Source: Falsiroseomonas oleicola
GTDB lineage: Bacteria; Pseudomonadota; Alphaproteobacteria; Acetobacterales; Acetobacteraceae
Reading direction: 5' to 3'
Assembly: GCF_019029495.1 (NCBI RefSeq)
Contig: NZ_JAERQM010000001.1
Span: 248,001-312,000, forward strand
Length of the DNA: 64,000 nucleotides
Shown: positions 43,861 to 53,089 of the stretch, one piece after another
How the letters are laid out: each line of letters starts with the position of its first letter
How positions within the stretch are numbered: the first letter of the stretch is position 1
Position numbers and translations under genes: made by a program
Notes under the pieces: generated by a model
What the model saw: only the letters and a program-made list of their open reading frames with translations
Databases searched by the model: none
What the model was told of the DNA's origin: nothing

Positions 43861-44900
43861 CCTTCGCCCCCACCCGCCGCGGCCTTCTGGCCGCCACCGC
43901 CCTGGCCGCCCCCGCCATCTGGGGCCGCGACGCCGTCGCCCAGATCCGCCGCGGCGATGAGCTGACCGTCGGCATCTGGGGCGGGGCGCAGGAGCGCATC
44001 ACCCGGCAATACTGCGTCGAGCCGCTGGAGCGGCAGCACGGGGTGAAGATCAACTACGTGCTGGGCGGCACCACGGAACGCCGGGCGCGCGCCTATGCCG
44101 AGCGCGGCCGCCCCTCCTTCGACCTGCTCTACCTGAACATCTTCGAAAGCCGGCAGGCGGTGCGCGACGGCGTGACCCTGGCGCCCAGCGCCAATGTGCC
44201 GAATTTCGAGAACCTCTATCCGCTGGCCCGCATCGGCGGCTATGGCGTGGCCTTCAACCCGGTGACCATCGTCTATGACCGCCGGGCCGTGGCGGCGCCG
44301 ATGACCTCCTGGAAGGATTTCTGGCGCGACGACCTGAAGGGCAAGGTGATCTGGCCGACCTATCCGGGCGCCCAGGGTACGGCCGGGCTGCTGATGGCCG
44401 CCAAGGTCTGGGGCGGGTCGGAGACCAATATCGACCCCGCCTTCCGCAAGATCGCCGAGCTGAAGCCCTTCGCCGCCATCCAGGGCAGCCAGGACCAGCT
44501 CTATGGCATGTTCGACCAGCGGGTCGGCGCGGCCTCGGTGGAATTCGGCAGCTTCACCCGCACCTATGCCGAGACCCGCAACCCGAACATCGTGATCGCG
44601 GAGCCGGAGGAAGGCCAGGCGGTCGCCGCCAATTACGCCTGCATCACCACCGGCACCCGCAACCAGGCACTGGCCGAGGCCTTCGTGAACCTGCACCTCA
44701 GCCCGGAATGCCAGAAGGCCTATGCCGAGCAGACCTATTACAGCCCGACCATCAAGAACATCACCCTGCCGCCGGACCTCGCCGCGAAGCTCATCATGGG
44801 CGAGGACGCCGTGGCCAAGCTGATCGACTTCGACTGGGACCTGGTGATCCGCAACCAGGGCCGCTGGTCCAGCCGCTTCACCCGCGAAATCGCGGGCTGA
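43857..44900 (+). CDS. ABC transporter substrate-binding protein (PotD/spermidine-putrescine type)
   Basis: 347 residues. A Tat-like signal TRRGLLAATALAAPAIWGRDAVA precedes DELTVGIWGGAQERITRQYC, and the chain goes on with a two-lobe family 1 fold (YVLGGTTERRARAYAERGRP, GYGVAFNPVTIVYDRR). It captures the imported solute in the periplasm; ligand uncertain. A perfect CCCGCG-AAAT-CGCGGG hairpin covers the last codons (44881-44896) and may protect or attenuate the message before the permease gene. ATG overlaps the ATPase stop (ATGA). Confidence 0.9.
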   Translation: MTFAPTRRGLLAATALAAPAIWGRDAVAQIRRGDELTVGIWGGAQERITRQYCVEPLERQHGVKINYVLGGTTERRARAYAERGRPSFDLLYLNIFESRQAVRDGVTLAPSANVPNFENLYPLARIGGYGVAFNPVTIVYDRRAVAAPMTSWKDFWRDDLKGKVIWPTYPGAQGTAGLLMAAKVWGGSETNIDPAFRKIAELKPFAAIQGSQDQLYGMFDQRVGAASVEFGSFTRTYAETRNPNIVIAEPEEGQAVAANYACITTGTRNQALAEAFVNLHLSPECQKAYAEQTYYSPTIKNITLPPDLAAKLIMGEDAVAKLIDFDWDLVIRNQGRWSSRFTREIAG

Positions 44901-44919
44901 ACCCACAGGGCTGACGGGA

Positions 44920-46623
44920 ATGCAGGATTCCAGGCGGGCGGGGCTTCTGGCCCTGCCCTATCTGCTGTGGCTGCTCGCCGCCTTCGCCGCACCGCTGGGC
45001 GCCGTCGCGCTGCTCTCCGTGCAGGAGAGCAGCGAGATGTTCGCGCCGCTGTCGCTGTGGCCCTCCGCCGCGCAGTATGAGGAGATCCTGCTCGACGCCT
45101 TCTTTCAGCGCCTGCTACTGAACACCATGCTGCTGGGGCTGGCGGTGGCCGGCGTTTCCGCCCTGCTGGCCTATCCGCTGGCGCTGTGGCTGACGCGGCT
45201 GTCGCCCCGCGGAAAACCCTTCGGCTTCGCCATCATCCTGGTGCCGCTGCTGACCAATGTGGTGGTGCGCTCGCTTGGCATCATCCTGCTGCTGGCGCCG
45301 CAGGGCGTGGTTTCCAACATCGCCCAGGCGCTGGGCTTCCCACCGGTGAACCTGTTGTTCGGCTGGTTCGCCGTCGGCGTCTCCCTGGTGCAGGTCTTCC
45401 TGCCCTTCATGGTTCTGGCGCTCTACGACGTGCTGGAGGCGCAGGAGCGACGGCTGGAGGAAGCGGCGGCGGGACTCGGCGCCGGCCCGGCGATGCGTTT
45501 CTGGCGCGTCACCTTCCCGCTGTCCCTGCCCGGGCTGCGCGGCGGGCTGACGCTGGTCTTCCTGATGGCCTCGACCGCCTATGTCTCCGCCACGCTGGTC
45601 GGCGGGCGCAAGGTGCAGGTCACCGGCATGGTCGTGCTGCGGGAGGGGATGGAAATCCTGAACTACCCGCTGGCCTCGGCGCTGGCGATGCTGATGCTGG
45701 CAAGCTCCGTCCTCGTCACCCTGGTCATCGCCCGGCTGATCGGCTTGGCCACGCCCTGGCTGGCCGCTCGCGCGCCCCGGCGCTGGCCTGAGTTGCCGCC
45801 CGCCGCCCGCCGTGCGCTGGTGAAGGTTTCAGAGGGCCTGGCGCCCATCCTGTATCCGGTGCTGCTGGTCGCTGGCATCGGCATCCTGATGTTCCCGCTG
45901 CTGCTGGTGGCCGTCGCCTCGGTGAATGACAGCCCGCAGGCCACCGTCGCGCAATTCGTCGGCTTCACCTGGAAATGGTACGGGATGGTGCTGGAGAATG
46001 AGCGCTACCTGTCGGACGCCTGGACCAGCCTGCAACTGGCGCTCGCCTGCGTCGCCATCTCCCTCGCTCTGGCCCTGCCCGCCGCCTTCGCTTTGGTGCG
46101 CGGCGGCTTCGCGGGGAAGGAGGCGCTGGGCGCCTTCCTGATGCTGCCGCTGGCCCTGCCCGGCATCGCCATCGGCCTGGGCATGCTGCGGCTGCTGCAA
46201 TGGTTCAACCAGGTGCCGCCCTTCCTCGGCGTGCTGGCGGTGCATGTGGTGCTGGTCACGCCCTTCATGCTGGCCCTGCTGCGCGCTTCGGTGGCCCAGC
46301 TCGACCGGGGGCTGGAGGAAGCGGCGGGCGGGCTGGGGGCGACGCCCGCCCGCGTGTTCCGCCGCGTCATCCTGCCGCAGCTCGCCCCCGGCATAGCGGT
46401 GGCCTGCGTCATCGGCTTCCTGATGTCCTTCGGCGAGGTCACCGTCACCGCCTTCCTGACCACCGCGCGGCTGCAGACCCTGCCGGTGCGGATCTATGCG
46501 GAGGCGACCTTCAGCCTGGAGAACACGGTGAACGCCATCTCCACCATCTTCATCCTGGTGACGGTAGCGCTGCTGGTGCTGGTGAATCGGCTGATGCCGC
46601 TGGACCGGGTCTGGAAGCGGTAG
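44920..46623 (+). CDS. Fused double-domain ABC permease (PotB-PotC type)
   Basis: 567 residues, about twelve helices. Two complete permease halves are joined in one chain. Each has its own EAA loop: EEAAAGLGAGPAMRFWRVTF near residue 185 and EEAAGGLGATPARVFRRVIL near 470. A linker around 280-300 (RAPRRWPELPPAARRALVKV) separates them. In most polyamine importers PotB and PotC are separate; the fused form resembles iron-type permeases. It closes the operon, 19 bp after the binding-protein gene. Confidence 0.92.
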   Translation: MQDSRRAGLLALPYLLWLLAAFAAPLGAVALLSVQESSEMFAPLSLWPSAAQYEEILLDAFFQRLLLNTMLLGLAVAGVSALLAYPLALWLTRLSPRGKPFGFAIILVPLLTNVVVRSLGIILLLAPQGVVSNIAQALGFPPVNLLFGWFAVGVSLVQVFLPFMVLALYDVLEAQERRLEEAAAGLGAGPAMRFWRVTFPLSLPGLRGGLTLVFLMASTAYVSATLVGGRKVQVTGMVVLREGMEILNYPLASALAMLMLASSVLVTLVIARLIGLATPWLAARAPRRWPELPPAARRALVKVSEGLAPILYPVLLVAGIGILMFPLLLVAVASVNDSPQATVAQFVGFTWKWYGMVLENERYLSDAWTSLQLALACVAISLALALPAAFALVRGGFAGKEALGAFLMLPLALPGIAIGLGMLRLLQWFNQVPPFLGVLAVHVVLVTPFMLALLRASVAQLDRGLEEAAGGLGATPARVFRRVILPQLAPGIAVACVIGFLMSFGEVTVTAFLTTARLQTLPVRIYAEATFSLENTVNAISTIFILVTVALLVLVNRLMPLDRVWKR

Positions 46624-46644
46624 CGGCGAGAAAATAGCGCCGCC

Positions 46645-46671
46645 TGTCGAAATGGCAGCGGCGCGGGTGTC
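46645..46671 (+). promoter_or_regulatory. Candidate ECF42 promoter
   Basis: TGTCGA at 46645-46650, a 17-bp spacer and TGTC at 46668-46671 lie about 70 bp before the DGPF gene. The -35 hexamer is the one I recall for ECF42 sigma factors (TGTCGA with a CG[AT]C -10). The -10 here differs at one position. If right, the sigma factor encoded next activates its own operon. Confidence 0.5.
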
Positions 46672-46739
46672 TTCCTTTCAGCTAGGCAATAGGGGGGTCG
46701 GATTGGCCACCCCCCGCCCGGCGCGAAGGAGAGACCCCG

Positions 46740-47108
46740 ATGCAGTTCATGATGCTGCTGACCGAGACCGCGACCGAATTCGCCCATCGCGACGATCCGG
46801 AAAAGGCCCCGGCCTATTGGGCCGGCTGGACCGCCTTCATCGGCGCCATGGCACAGGCCGGCGTCATTGTTCGTGGCGATGGCCTGCAACCCCCGTATTC
46901 CGCAACCACCCTGCGCATCCGCGACGGCAAGCCGCTCGTGCAGGACGGCCCCTTCGCCGACAGCAAGGAACAGCTCGGCGGCTATTTCATCATCGAGGTG
47001 CCGGACCTCGACACCGCCCTGGCCTGGGCGGCGCGCGCACCCTCGGCCAGCTATGCCGCGGTGGAAATCCGCCCCCTGCTGCCGCCGATGCCCAGCCTCG
47101 GCGGGTGA
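46740..47108 (+). CDS. DGPF-domain (YCII-related) protein
   Basis: 122 residues, ferredoxin-like YCII fold. FMMLLTETATEFAHRDDPEK, the eponymous QDGPFADSKEQLGGYFIIEV and LDTALAWAARAPSASYAAVE are diagnostic. DGPF proteins are almost always encoded with an ECF42 sigma factor, as here, and are often its regulatory targets. Enzyme function unknown. AAGGAGA sits before ATG 46740 and the stop overlaps the sigma gene start. Confidence 0.92.
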   Translation: MQFMMLLTETATEFAHRDDPEKAPAYWAGWTAFIGAMAQAGVIVRGDGLQPPYSATTLRIRDGKPLVQDGPFADSKEQLGGYFIIEVPDLDTALAWAARAPSASYAAVEIRPLLPPMPSLGG

Positions 47109-48316
47109 ACGAGGACGCGGCAAGGTACGCCGCGGAACAGGCGGCGCGCACCGCCCATGGCCGCCTGGTCGCGCGCCTCGCATCCCGGTCCCGCGACATC
47201 GCCGGGGCCGAGGATGCGCTGGCGGAGGCCTTCGCCGCCGCGCTGCGCCACTGGCCATTGCGCGGCGTGCCCGCTTCGCCGGAGGCCTGGTTGCTGACCG
47301 CGGCGCGCAATGCCCAGCGCAATGCAGGCCGTCATCGCCGTGTCCAGAACGCCGCAATCCGCGATCTCGAATTGCGGCAGGCGGAGCTATCCGCGCCAGC
47401 CTCCGACTGGCCGGATGACCGCCTGAAGCTGCTGTTCGTCTGTGCCCATCCGGCCATCGATGCGGCCATCCGCACGCCGCTGATGTTGCAGGTGGTGCTC
47501 GGCCTGGATGCCGCGCGCATCGCCAATGCGCTGCTGCTGGCGCCCGCCGCCATGGGCCAGCGCCTGGTGCGCGCCAAGGCGAAGATCCGCGACGCCGGCC
47601 TGCGCTTCGCCCTGCCTGAGCGGGAGGAGATGCCCGCGCGCCTCGCGGAGGTGTTGGAAGCCATCTACGCCGCCTATGGCACCGGCTGGGACGGCGCCGG
47701 CACCCTCGCGCAACAGCCGGGCGGCCTCGCGGAGGAGGCGATCGCGCTCGGCCGGCTGCTGGTAGCGGAACTGCCGGACCAGCCGGAGGCCAAGGGCCTG
47801 CTCGCCCTGATGCTGCATTGCGAGGCGCGTCGCGGCGCGCGGCGCGATGCGGAGGGGCGCTTCGTGCCGCTGGTCCGGCAGGATACGCGGCTATGGGCGC
47901 GCGCATCGATGGCGGAAGCCGAGCAACTGCTGATGGATGGCGCCCGCGCCGGCCGCTTCGGCCGCTTCCTTTGCGAGGCGGCGATCCAGTCCGTGCACGC
48001 CCAGCGTGCCACCACAGGCCGCACCGACCATGCGGCGCTGCGCCTGCTCTACGACCTTCTGGCCGAGCAGGCGCCCAGCCTGGGCGTGCTGACGGCGCGC
48101 GCCGCAGCCTTGCTGGAAGCGGGCGATCCGAGGGCCGCCGAGGCCGCGCTGGCGGCACTGCCGGCCGCGCGCGTCGTGTCCTACCAGCCCTTCTGGGTCA
48201 CGCGCGCCGCCTTGCTGCGCCACCAGGGAAGGCTGGCGGAGGCCGATGAAGCACGCCGCCGGGCCGTCGGGCTGACCGAGGATCCGGCAATCCGCGACTT
48301 TCTCCAGGAGGATTGA
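47105..48316 (+). CDS. RNA polymerase sigma factor, ECF42 group
   Basis: 403 residues. Sigma-2 region about 10-80 (DIAGAEDALAEAFAAALRHWP and PEAWLLTAARNAQRN), sigma-4 about 110-175 (DDRLKLLFVCAHPAID, ALLLAPAAMGQRLVRAKAKI). A long C-terminal domain (about 180-400) follows, with GLLALMLHCEARRGAR and TPR-like repeats, which defines the ECF42 group. No anti-sigma factor is encoded; regulation is thought to work through the C-terminal extension. The start is GTG 47105, overlapping the DGPF stop. Confidence 0.92.
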   Translation: MNEDAARYAAEQAARTAHGRLVARLASRSRDIAGAEDALAEAFAAALRHWPLRGVPASPEAWLLTAARNAQRNAGRHRRVQNAAIRDLELRQAELSAPASDWPDDRLKLLFVCAHPAIDAAIRTPLMLQVVLGLDAARIANALLLAPAAMGQRLVRAKAKIRDAGLRFALPEREEMPARLAEVLEAIYAAYGTGWDGAGTLAQQPGGLAEEAIALGRLLVAELPDQPEAKGLLALMLHCEARRGARRDAEGRFVPLVRQDTRLWARASMAEAEQLLMDGARAGRFGRFLCEAAIQSVHAQRATTGRTDHAALRLLYDLLAEQAPSLGVLTARAAALLEAGDPRAAEAALAALPAARVVSYQPFWVTRAALLRHQGRLAEADEARRRAVGLTEDPAIRDFLQED

Positions 48317-48352
48317 CGTTCCGGCCCCGGGCGGCGCATGCTTTCGTCAAGA

Positions 48353-48403
48353 AGGACGACGTCCTGTATTGCGAGACGACTATCTCGCAGGACGAGGGAA
48401 GGA
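48353..48403 (+). promoter_or_regulatory. Alternative hairpins before hyuA
   Basis: AGGAC (48353-48357) can pair with GTCCT (48361-48365), or that same GTCCT can pair with a second AGGAC (48389-48393), closing a stem with GCGAGA/TCTCGC (48371-48376 and 48383-48388). The GGAAGGAA ribosome-binding site follows at once. It could be an mRNA switch, or the GCGAGA palindrome could be an operator, for example for the IclR regulator of this island. Confidence 0.4.
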
Positions 48404-48409
48404 AATGCA

Positions 48410-50524
48410 GTGCCGGATGATGTGCGAAGCGCCGTCGCGCGCCCTGTCGCCGTGACCACGGGCTATGCGCTGGCCGTGGATATCGGCGGCACCTTCACCG
48501 ATGTCGTGCTGCGCCACGGCAATGGCCTGGCCGTCACCGACAAGACGCTGACCACCCACCGCAACTTGCTGGAAGGCTTCTTCCGGGCCGTGGATCTGGC
48601 GCTGTCCCGCGCCGGCATCGGCGCGGATGCGGTGACGGAGGTGACGGTGCACGCCACCACCCTGGTCACCAATGCGGTCATCGAACGCCGCGGCCCGCCC
48701 ACGGCCCTGCTGGCCACCAAGGGGTTCCGGGACGTGCTGCGCATCCGCAACGAGCATCGCTACGACATGTTCGACCCACAGATCGAATTCCCCGATCCGC
48801 TGGTGCCGGATGCGCTGGTCTTCACGCTGGACGAGCGCTTGCTGGCCGATGGCAGCGTGGCGAAGCCGGTGGATGCGGCGGAGGCCGCGGCCGTGGCCCG
48901 CGCCATGCAGGCCGCCGGCGTGCAGGCGGTGGGCATCTGCCTGCTGAACGCCTATCGCAATGGCGCGCATGAACGTGCGGCGCGGGATGCCATCCAGGCC
49001 GCGGCGCCGGGCATGGCGGTGACGCTCTCCTCCGAGGTTTCGCCGCAGATCCGCGAATATCCACGCGCTTCCACCACGGTGATGAACGCCTATACCCAGC
49101 CGATCGTGGCGCCCTATCTGGAGGCACTCTCGGCGGAGCTGCGGCGGCGCGGCTTCCCGAACCGGCCGCTCATCATGCTGTCCAATGGCGGCGTGGTCGG
49201 CACCAGCGTGGCGGGTGGCTTTCCGGTACGCATGATCGAGAGTGGCCCGGCGGCCGGCGCTTTGGCCGCGGCCCACTTTGCCGAGGTGATGAACTTCGAA
49301 AAACTGCTGTCCTTCGACATGGGCGGTACCACCGCCAAGGCCTGCCTGATCCTCGACCGCCGCCCGCTGGTGGCCGGGGAATTCGAGGTGGACCGGCGTT
49401 ACCGCTTCAAGCCGGGCAGCGGCTTTCCCATCACCATCCCCGCTGTCGACATGATCGAGATCGGCGCCGGCGGCGGCTCCATCGCGCGCATCGACAATCT
49501 CGGCCTGCTGAAGGTGGGGCCGCGCAGCGCGGGGTCGGAGCCGGGTCCCGTCTGCTACGGCCGCGGCGGCACGCAGCCCACGGTGACGGATGCGGATGTG
49601 GTGCTCGGCCTGCTGGATGCCGAGCGGTTCCTGGGTGGCGACATGAAGCTGGACCGCGCCGGCGCCACCGCCGCGCTGGGGGCGCTGGGCGAAAAGCTCG
49701 GGGTGGATGCGGTGACCGCGGCGCGGGGCGTGTTCGAGGTGGTGTGCGAGCAGATGGCCGGCGCGGCCCGCGCCCATGCCACGGATCGGGGCCTCGATTG
49801 GCGTGGCTTGCCGATGCTGGCCTTCGGCGGCGCAGGGCCGGTGCATGCCTGCCGGGTGGCGGAGCTGCTGGAATGCTCGCAGGTGGTCTTCCCGCCGATG
49901 GCCAGCGTGCTGTCGGCCTTCGGCACGCTGGTCTCGCCGGTGCGGCTGGACCTTGTGCGCTCCGCGCTCTCGCCGCTGCCGACGCTAGATTGGGCGGCGA
50001 CGCGGGCGCTGGTGGATTCCATGGCCAGAGAAGGCCGCGCCGCGCTGGCAGAGGCCGGCGTGAAGCCTTCTGACGCCACGCTGGAGCTCGCCGTCGACTG
50101 TCGCTACCGCGGCCAGCAGAACGAGGTCACAGCGGACCTCCCGCTCGCCGTGCTGGACGCCGGCGACGCGGCAGCGCTGCGCCAGGCTTTCGAGGTCGCC
50201 TACCAGGCCCTCTACGGCATCACATTGCCCGACGTGCCGGTGGAGGTCGTCACCTGGCGCCTCGCCGCGCGCGGGCCGATTCCGCAGGCGAGCCCGCCAC
50301 CCGCCGCCGGCGGCAGCGTCGCAGCCCCGCGCACCCAGCGCGCCGTGGCGGTGGAGCCCGCCGTACCGCAGGTGCCGGTCTACGACCGTGCCTCGCTCGC
50401 CGTCGGCCAGCGCGTCGCCGGGCCGGTCATCATCGAGGAACGGGAAACCACGCTGGTGGTGCTGCGCGGCTGGTCCGCCAGCGTGCACCCCACCGGCGCC
50501 GTGGTGGCGGAGCGCGCGGCATGA
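48410..50524 (+). CDS. hyuA: Hydantoinase/oxoprolinase subunit A
   Basis: 704 residues. ATP-binding fold with YALAVDIGGTFTDVVLRHG, TTLVTNAVIERRG, GFRDVLRIRNEHRYDMFD, a central SFDMGGTTAKACLI and VDMIEIGAGGGSIARID, as in N-methylhydantoinase A and 5-oxoprolinase. With HyuB it hydrolyses cyclic amides at the cost of ATP; substrate open. The start is GTG 48410, 7 nt after GGAAGGAA; ATG 48338 lies before the hairpins. Stop overlaps hyuB (ATGA). Confidence 0.92.
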   Translation: MPDDVRSAVARPVAVTTGYALAVDIGGTFTDVVLRHGNGLAVTDKTLTTHRNLLEGFFRAVDLALSRAGIGADAVTEVTVHATTLVTNAVIERRGPPTALLATKGFRDVLRIRNEHRYDMFDPQIEFPDPLVPDALVFTLDERLLADGSVAKPVDAAEAAAVARAMQAAGVQAVGICLLNAYRNGAHERAARDAIQAAAPGMAVTLSSEVSPQIREYPRASTTVMNAYTQPIVAPYLEALSAELRRRGFPNRPLIMLSNGGVVGTSVAGGFPVRMIESGPAAGALAAAHFAEVMNFEKLLSFDMGGTTAKACLILDRRPLVAGEFEVDRRYRFKPGSGFPITIPAVDMIEIGAGGGSIARIDNLGLLKVGPRSAGSEPGPVCYGRGGTQPTVTDADVVLGLLDAERFLGGDMKLDRAGATAALGALGEKLGVDAVTAARGVFEVVCEQMAGAARAHATDRGLDWRGLPMLAFGGAGPVHACRVAELLECSQVVFPPMASVLSAFGTLVSPVRLDLVRSALSPLPTLDWAATRALVDSMAREGRAALAEAGVKPSDATLELAVDCRYRGQQNEVTADLPLAVLDAGDAAALRQAFEVAYQALYGITLPDVPVEVVTWRLAARGPIPQASPPPAAGGSVAAPRTQRAVAVEPAVPQVPVYDRASLAVGQRVAGPVIIEERETTLVVLRGWSASVHPTGAVVAERAA

Positions 50525-52092
50525 GCAAGCTGGATGGCATCGCCCTGGAAATCCAGTGGTCGAACCTGATCGCCACCGTCACCGAACAGGCACGCGCGCT
50601 GCAGCGCATCGCCTTCAGCCCGATCGTGCGCGAGGCCGGTGACCTCGCCACCGCATTGTTCGATCGGCAGGGTCGCATGGTGGCGCAGGCGGTGACGGGC
50701 ACGCCCGGCCACATCAACAGCCTCGCTGCCGCGGGCCAGCATTTTGTCCGCGAATTCCCGCCCGATACGCTGCATCCGGGCGATGTGCTCATCACCAATG
50801 ATCCCTGGCTGAGCGCGGGGCATTTCTTCGACATCACGGTGATGACGCCGGCGTTTCGGGCCAAAGGGGGAAAAGACTGCTGCATCGGCTTCTTCGGCAG
50901 CACGATCCACCACACCGATATCGGCGGCTATGGGGTCGGCGCCGGCGCCCGCGACGTGCATGAGGAAGGCCTGTGGATTCCACTGGCAAAGCTCTATGAG
51001 AAGGGCGTGCCGAACGCGCTGCTGCACAGCATCATCCGCCGCAATGTGCGCACGCCCGAGCACGTCTCGGGCGATCTCGCCGCGCAGGTCGCCGCGGGGC
51101 GCGTCGGTGCGGCACGGCTGAATGCGCTCTGCGACCGCACGGGCATGGAGGATATCCAGCTTCTCGCCGAAGCCATTCTCGACCGCTCGGAACAGGCGAC
51201 CCGGGACAGCATCCGCAAGCTGAAGCCGGGCACCTATCACGGCGAGAGCATCTTCGACGTGCCGGGCGGCGCCAGGATCACGCTGAAGGCCGCCGTCACC
51301 GTGGATGCGGAAGCCGGCGACCTCATCATCGACTTCACCGGGAGCAGCCCGGAGGCGCCGATCGGCATCAACGTGGTGCTCAACTACACCGCCGCCTATG
51401 CCAACTTCGCCGTGCGTGCCTGCCTCGACCCCGACCTGCCCAACAATTTCGGCAGCCTGCTGCCCGTAAAAGTCGTGGCGCCGGAAGGCTGCATCGTGAA
51501 CTGCCGCTACCCCGCGCCCGTCAATGCGCGGCATGTGGTCGGCATGTATGTGCCGATGCCCGTGCTGAAGGCGCTGCATCAGGTGATGCCGGACCGCGTG
51601 CTGGCGGAAGGCTCCGGCGCCGTCTGGACCATCCAGATCCAGGGCCGCGCGGAGGACGGCACGCCCTTCACCTCCTCCATGTTCAACTACTCCGGCGGCA
51701 TGGGCGCGCGGCAGGACAAGCCGGGGCTGGACGCCACCTGCTACCCGACCGGCGTGGCGGCCGTGCCGGTGGAGGTGCTGGAAGCCGCCATGCCCATCGT
51801 CTTCACGCGCAAGGAGCTACGCCCGGGATCGGGCGGCGCCGGACGGCAGCGCGGTGGCGATGGCCAGTTCATCGGTTTCCGCATGCGCACGAAGGAAGCC
51901 TGGCTTCTGAACGTGGTCGCCAGCCGCACGGAACTCGGGCCGGAAGGCCTGGAAGGTGGCGAGGGCGGGAAGCCGGGACGCTTCCTGGTGAACGGCCAGC
52001 CGGTCAACAAATCGCAGAAGATGGCGATGGCCGCGGATGACGACGTGATGATGGAAACGCCGGGCGGCGGGGGCTACGGTCCCCCCACCTGA
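50521..52092 (+). CDS. hyuB: Hydantoinase/oxoprolinase subunit B
   Basis: 523 residues. LEIQWSNLIATVTEQARALQ at the start, FSPIVREAGDLATALFDRQG, GDVLITNDPWLSAGHFFDIT with metal-type Asp/His, and the C-terminal ELRPGSGGAGRQRGGDGQFI are hallmarks of HyuB. It supplies the hydrolytic part of the ATP-dependent cyclic-amidase complex with HyuA. The last codons end GGGGYGPPT. Same transcript as hyuA. Confidence 0.93.
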   Translation: MSKLDGIALEIQWSNLIATVTEQARALQRIAFSPIVREAGDLATALFDRQGRMVAQAVTGTPGHINSLAAAGQHFVREFPPDTLHPGDVLITNDPWLSAGHFFDITVMTPAFRAKGGKDCCIGFFGSTIHHTDIGGYGVGAGARDVHEEGLWIPLAKLYEKGVPNALLHSIIRRNVRTPEHVSGDLAAQVAAGRVGAARLNALCDRTGMEDIQLLAEAILDRSEQATRDSIRKLKPGTYHGESIFDVPGGARITLKAAVTVDAEAGDLIIDFTGSSPEAPIGINVVLNYTAAYANFAVRACLDPDLPNNFGSLLPVKVVAPEGCIVNCRYPAPVNARHVVGMYVPMPVLKALHQVMPDRVLAEGSGAVWTIQIQGRAEDGTPFTSSMFNYSGGMGARQDKPGLDATCYPTGVAAVPVEVLEAAMPIVFTRKELRPGSGGAGRQRGGDGQFIGFRMRTKEAWLLNVVASRTELGPEGLEGGEGGKPGRFLVNGQPVNKSQKMAMAADDDVMMETPGGGGYGPPT

Positions 52093-52123
52093 ACGACAGA
52101 GTCAGGGGAGGAAACAGCCAAAA

Positions 52124-53089
52124 ATGTTCGGACGACGCGCGCTGCTCGGCGGCGCCTCGGCCTTGGCCATGCCGGCCATCGCCACAGCACAACCGCTGTT
52201 CACGCGGCCGGTGCGCTTCGTGCTCGGCTTCGCCGCGGGCGGGGCCGGGGACATCACCGTGCGGATGCTGACGCCCCATATGCAGGCCGAGATCGGCCAG
52301 CCCATCGTGGTGGACAACCGCCCCGGCGCCGGCGGCCTCATCAGCGGGGAAGCGGTGGCGCGCGCGGCACCCGATGGCCACACCATGTATCTGCTGACCA
52401 CCAGCAACATGGCCGCCCCCGCCTTCTACCGGACCATGCCCTTCGACGTGACGCGGGATTTTGCGCCGGTTGGCCGGATGGTCTGGTACGACCATGTCAT
52501 CGCGGTGAATCCGCGCCTGCCGGTGAACAGCCTGGCGGAGCTCATCGCCTATGCGAAGGCGCGGCCCGGCGCGCTGAACATCGGATCCATCGCCGTCGGC
52601 AATGCGCAGCATCTGGGTGTCGAGCTGTTCCGCGCCATGGCGCAGGCGGAGATGACAACCGTCACCTTCCGCTCCTCGCCGGAGCTGATCCTGTCGCTGA
52701 GCAATGGCGATGTGCAGGTGGCCGGCGAATTGCTGGCGCCATTGCTGCCGCATGTCCGCTCGGGCGCGGTGAAGCTGCTGGCGGTGACGGCGCCGAGCCG
52801 TTTCCCCACCTTGCCGGAGGTGCCGACCAGCGCGGAAAGCGGCCTGCCCGACTACATCGTGCGGTCCTGGAATGCGGTCGTCTTCCCCGCACGGACGCCG
52901 CGACCGCTGGTGGAGGCCATGAACCGTGCCATCCGCCGTGCCCTGGCGGTGCCGGAAATCCGCACGCGGCTGATCGAGCTGGGCGGCCTGCCGGAAGCCA
53001 GCAGCCCGGAGGAACTCGGCGCCATGATCCCCGCCGAGGTCGCGGCCTGGGGCCGCATGGCGCAGCTCGCCGGTGTCGAAAAGCAATGA
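52124..53089 (+). CDS. Bug-family (TctC) binding protein
   Basis: 321 residues. Signal MFGRRALLGGASALAMPAIATAQP, then RPVRFVLGFAAGGAGDITVRML, PIVVDNRPGAGGLISGEAVARA and GALNIGSIAVGNAQHLGVEL. The gene lies 31 bp after hyuB and overlaps the aldolase gene by 4 bp, so the solute it binds should feed this pathway. No TctA/TctB permease is nearby; Bug proteins can work with transporters elsewhere or as sensors. Confidence 0.92.
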   Translation: MFGRRALLGGASALAMPAIATAQPLFTRPVRFVLGFAAGGAGDITVRMLTPHMQAEIGQPIVVDNRPGAGGLISGEAVARAAPDGHTMYLLTTSNMAAPAFYRTMPFDVTRDFAPVGRMVWYDHVIAVNPRLPVNSLAELIAYAKARPGALNIGSIAVGNAQHLGVELFRAMAQAEMTTVTFRSSPELILSLSNGDVQVAGELLAPLLPHVRSGAVKLLAVTAPSRFPTLPEVPTSAESGLPDYIVRSWNAVVFPARTPRPLVEAMNRAIRRALAVPEIRTRLIELGGLPEASSPEELGAMIPAEVAAWGRMAQLAGVEKQ

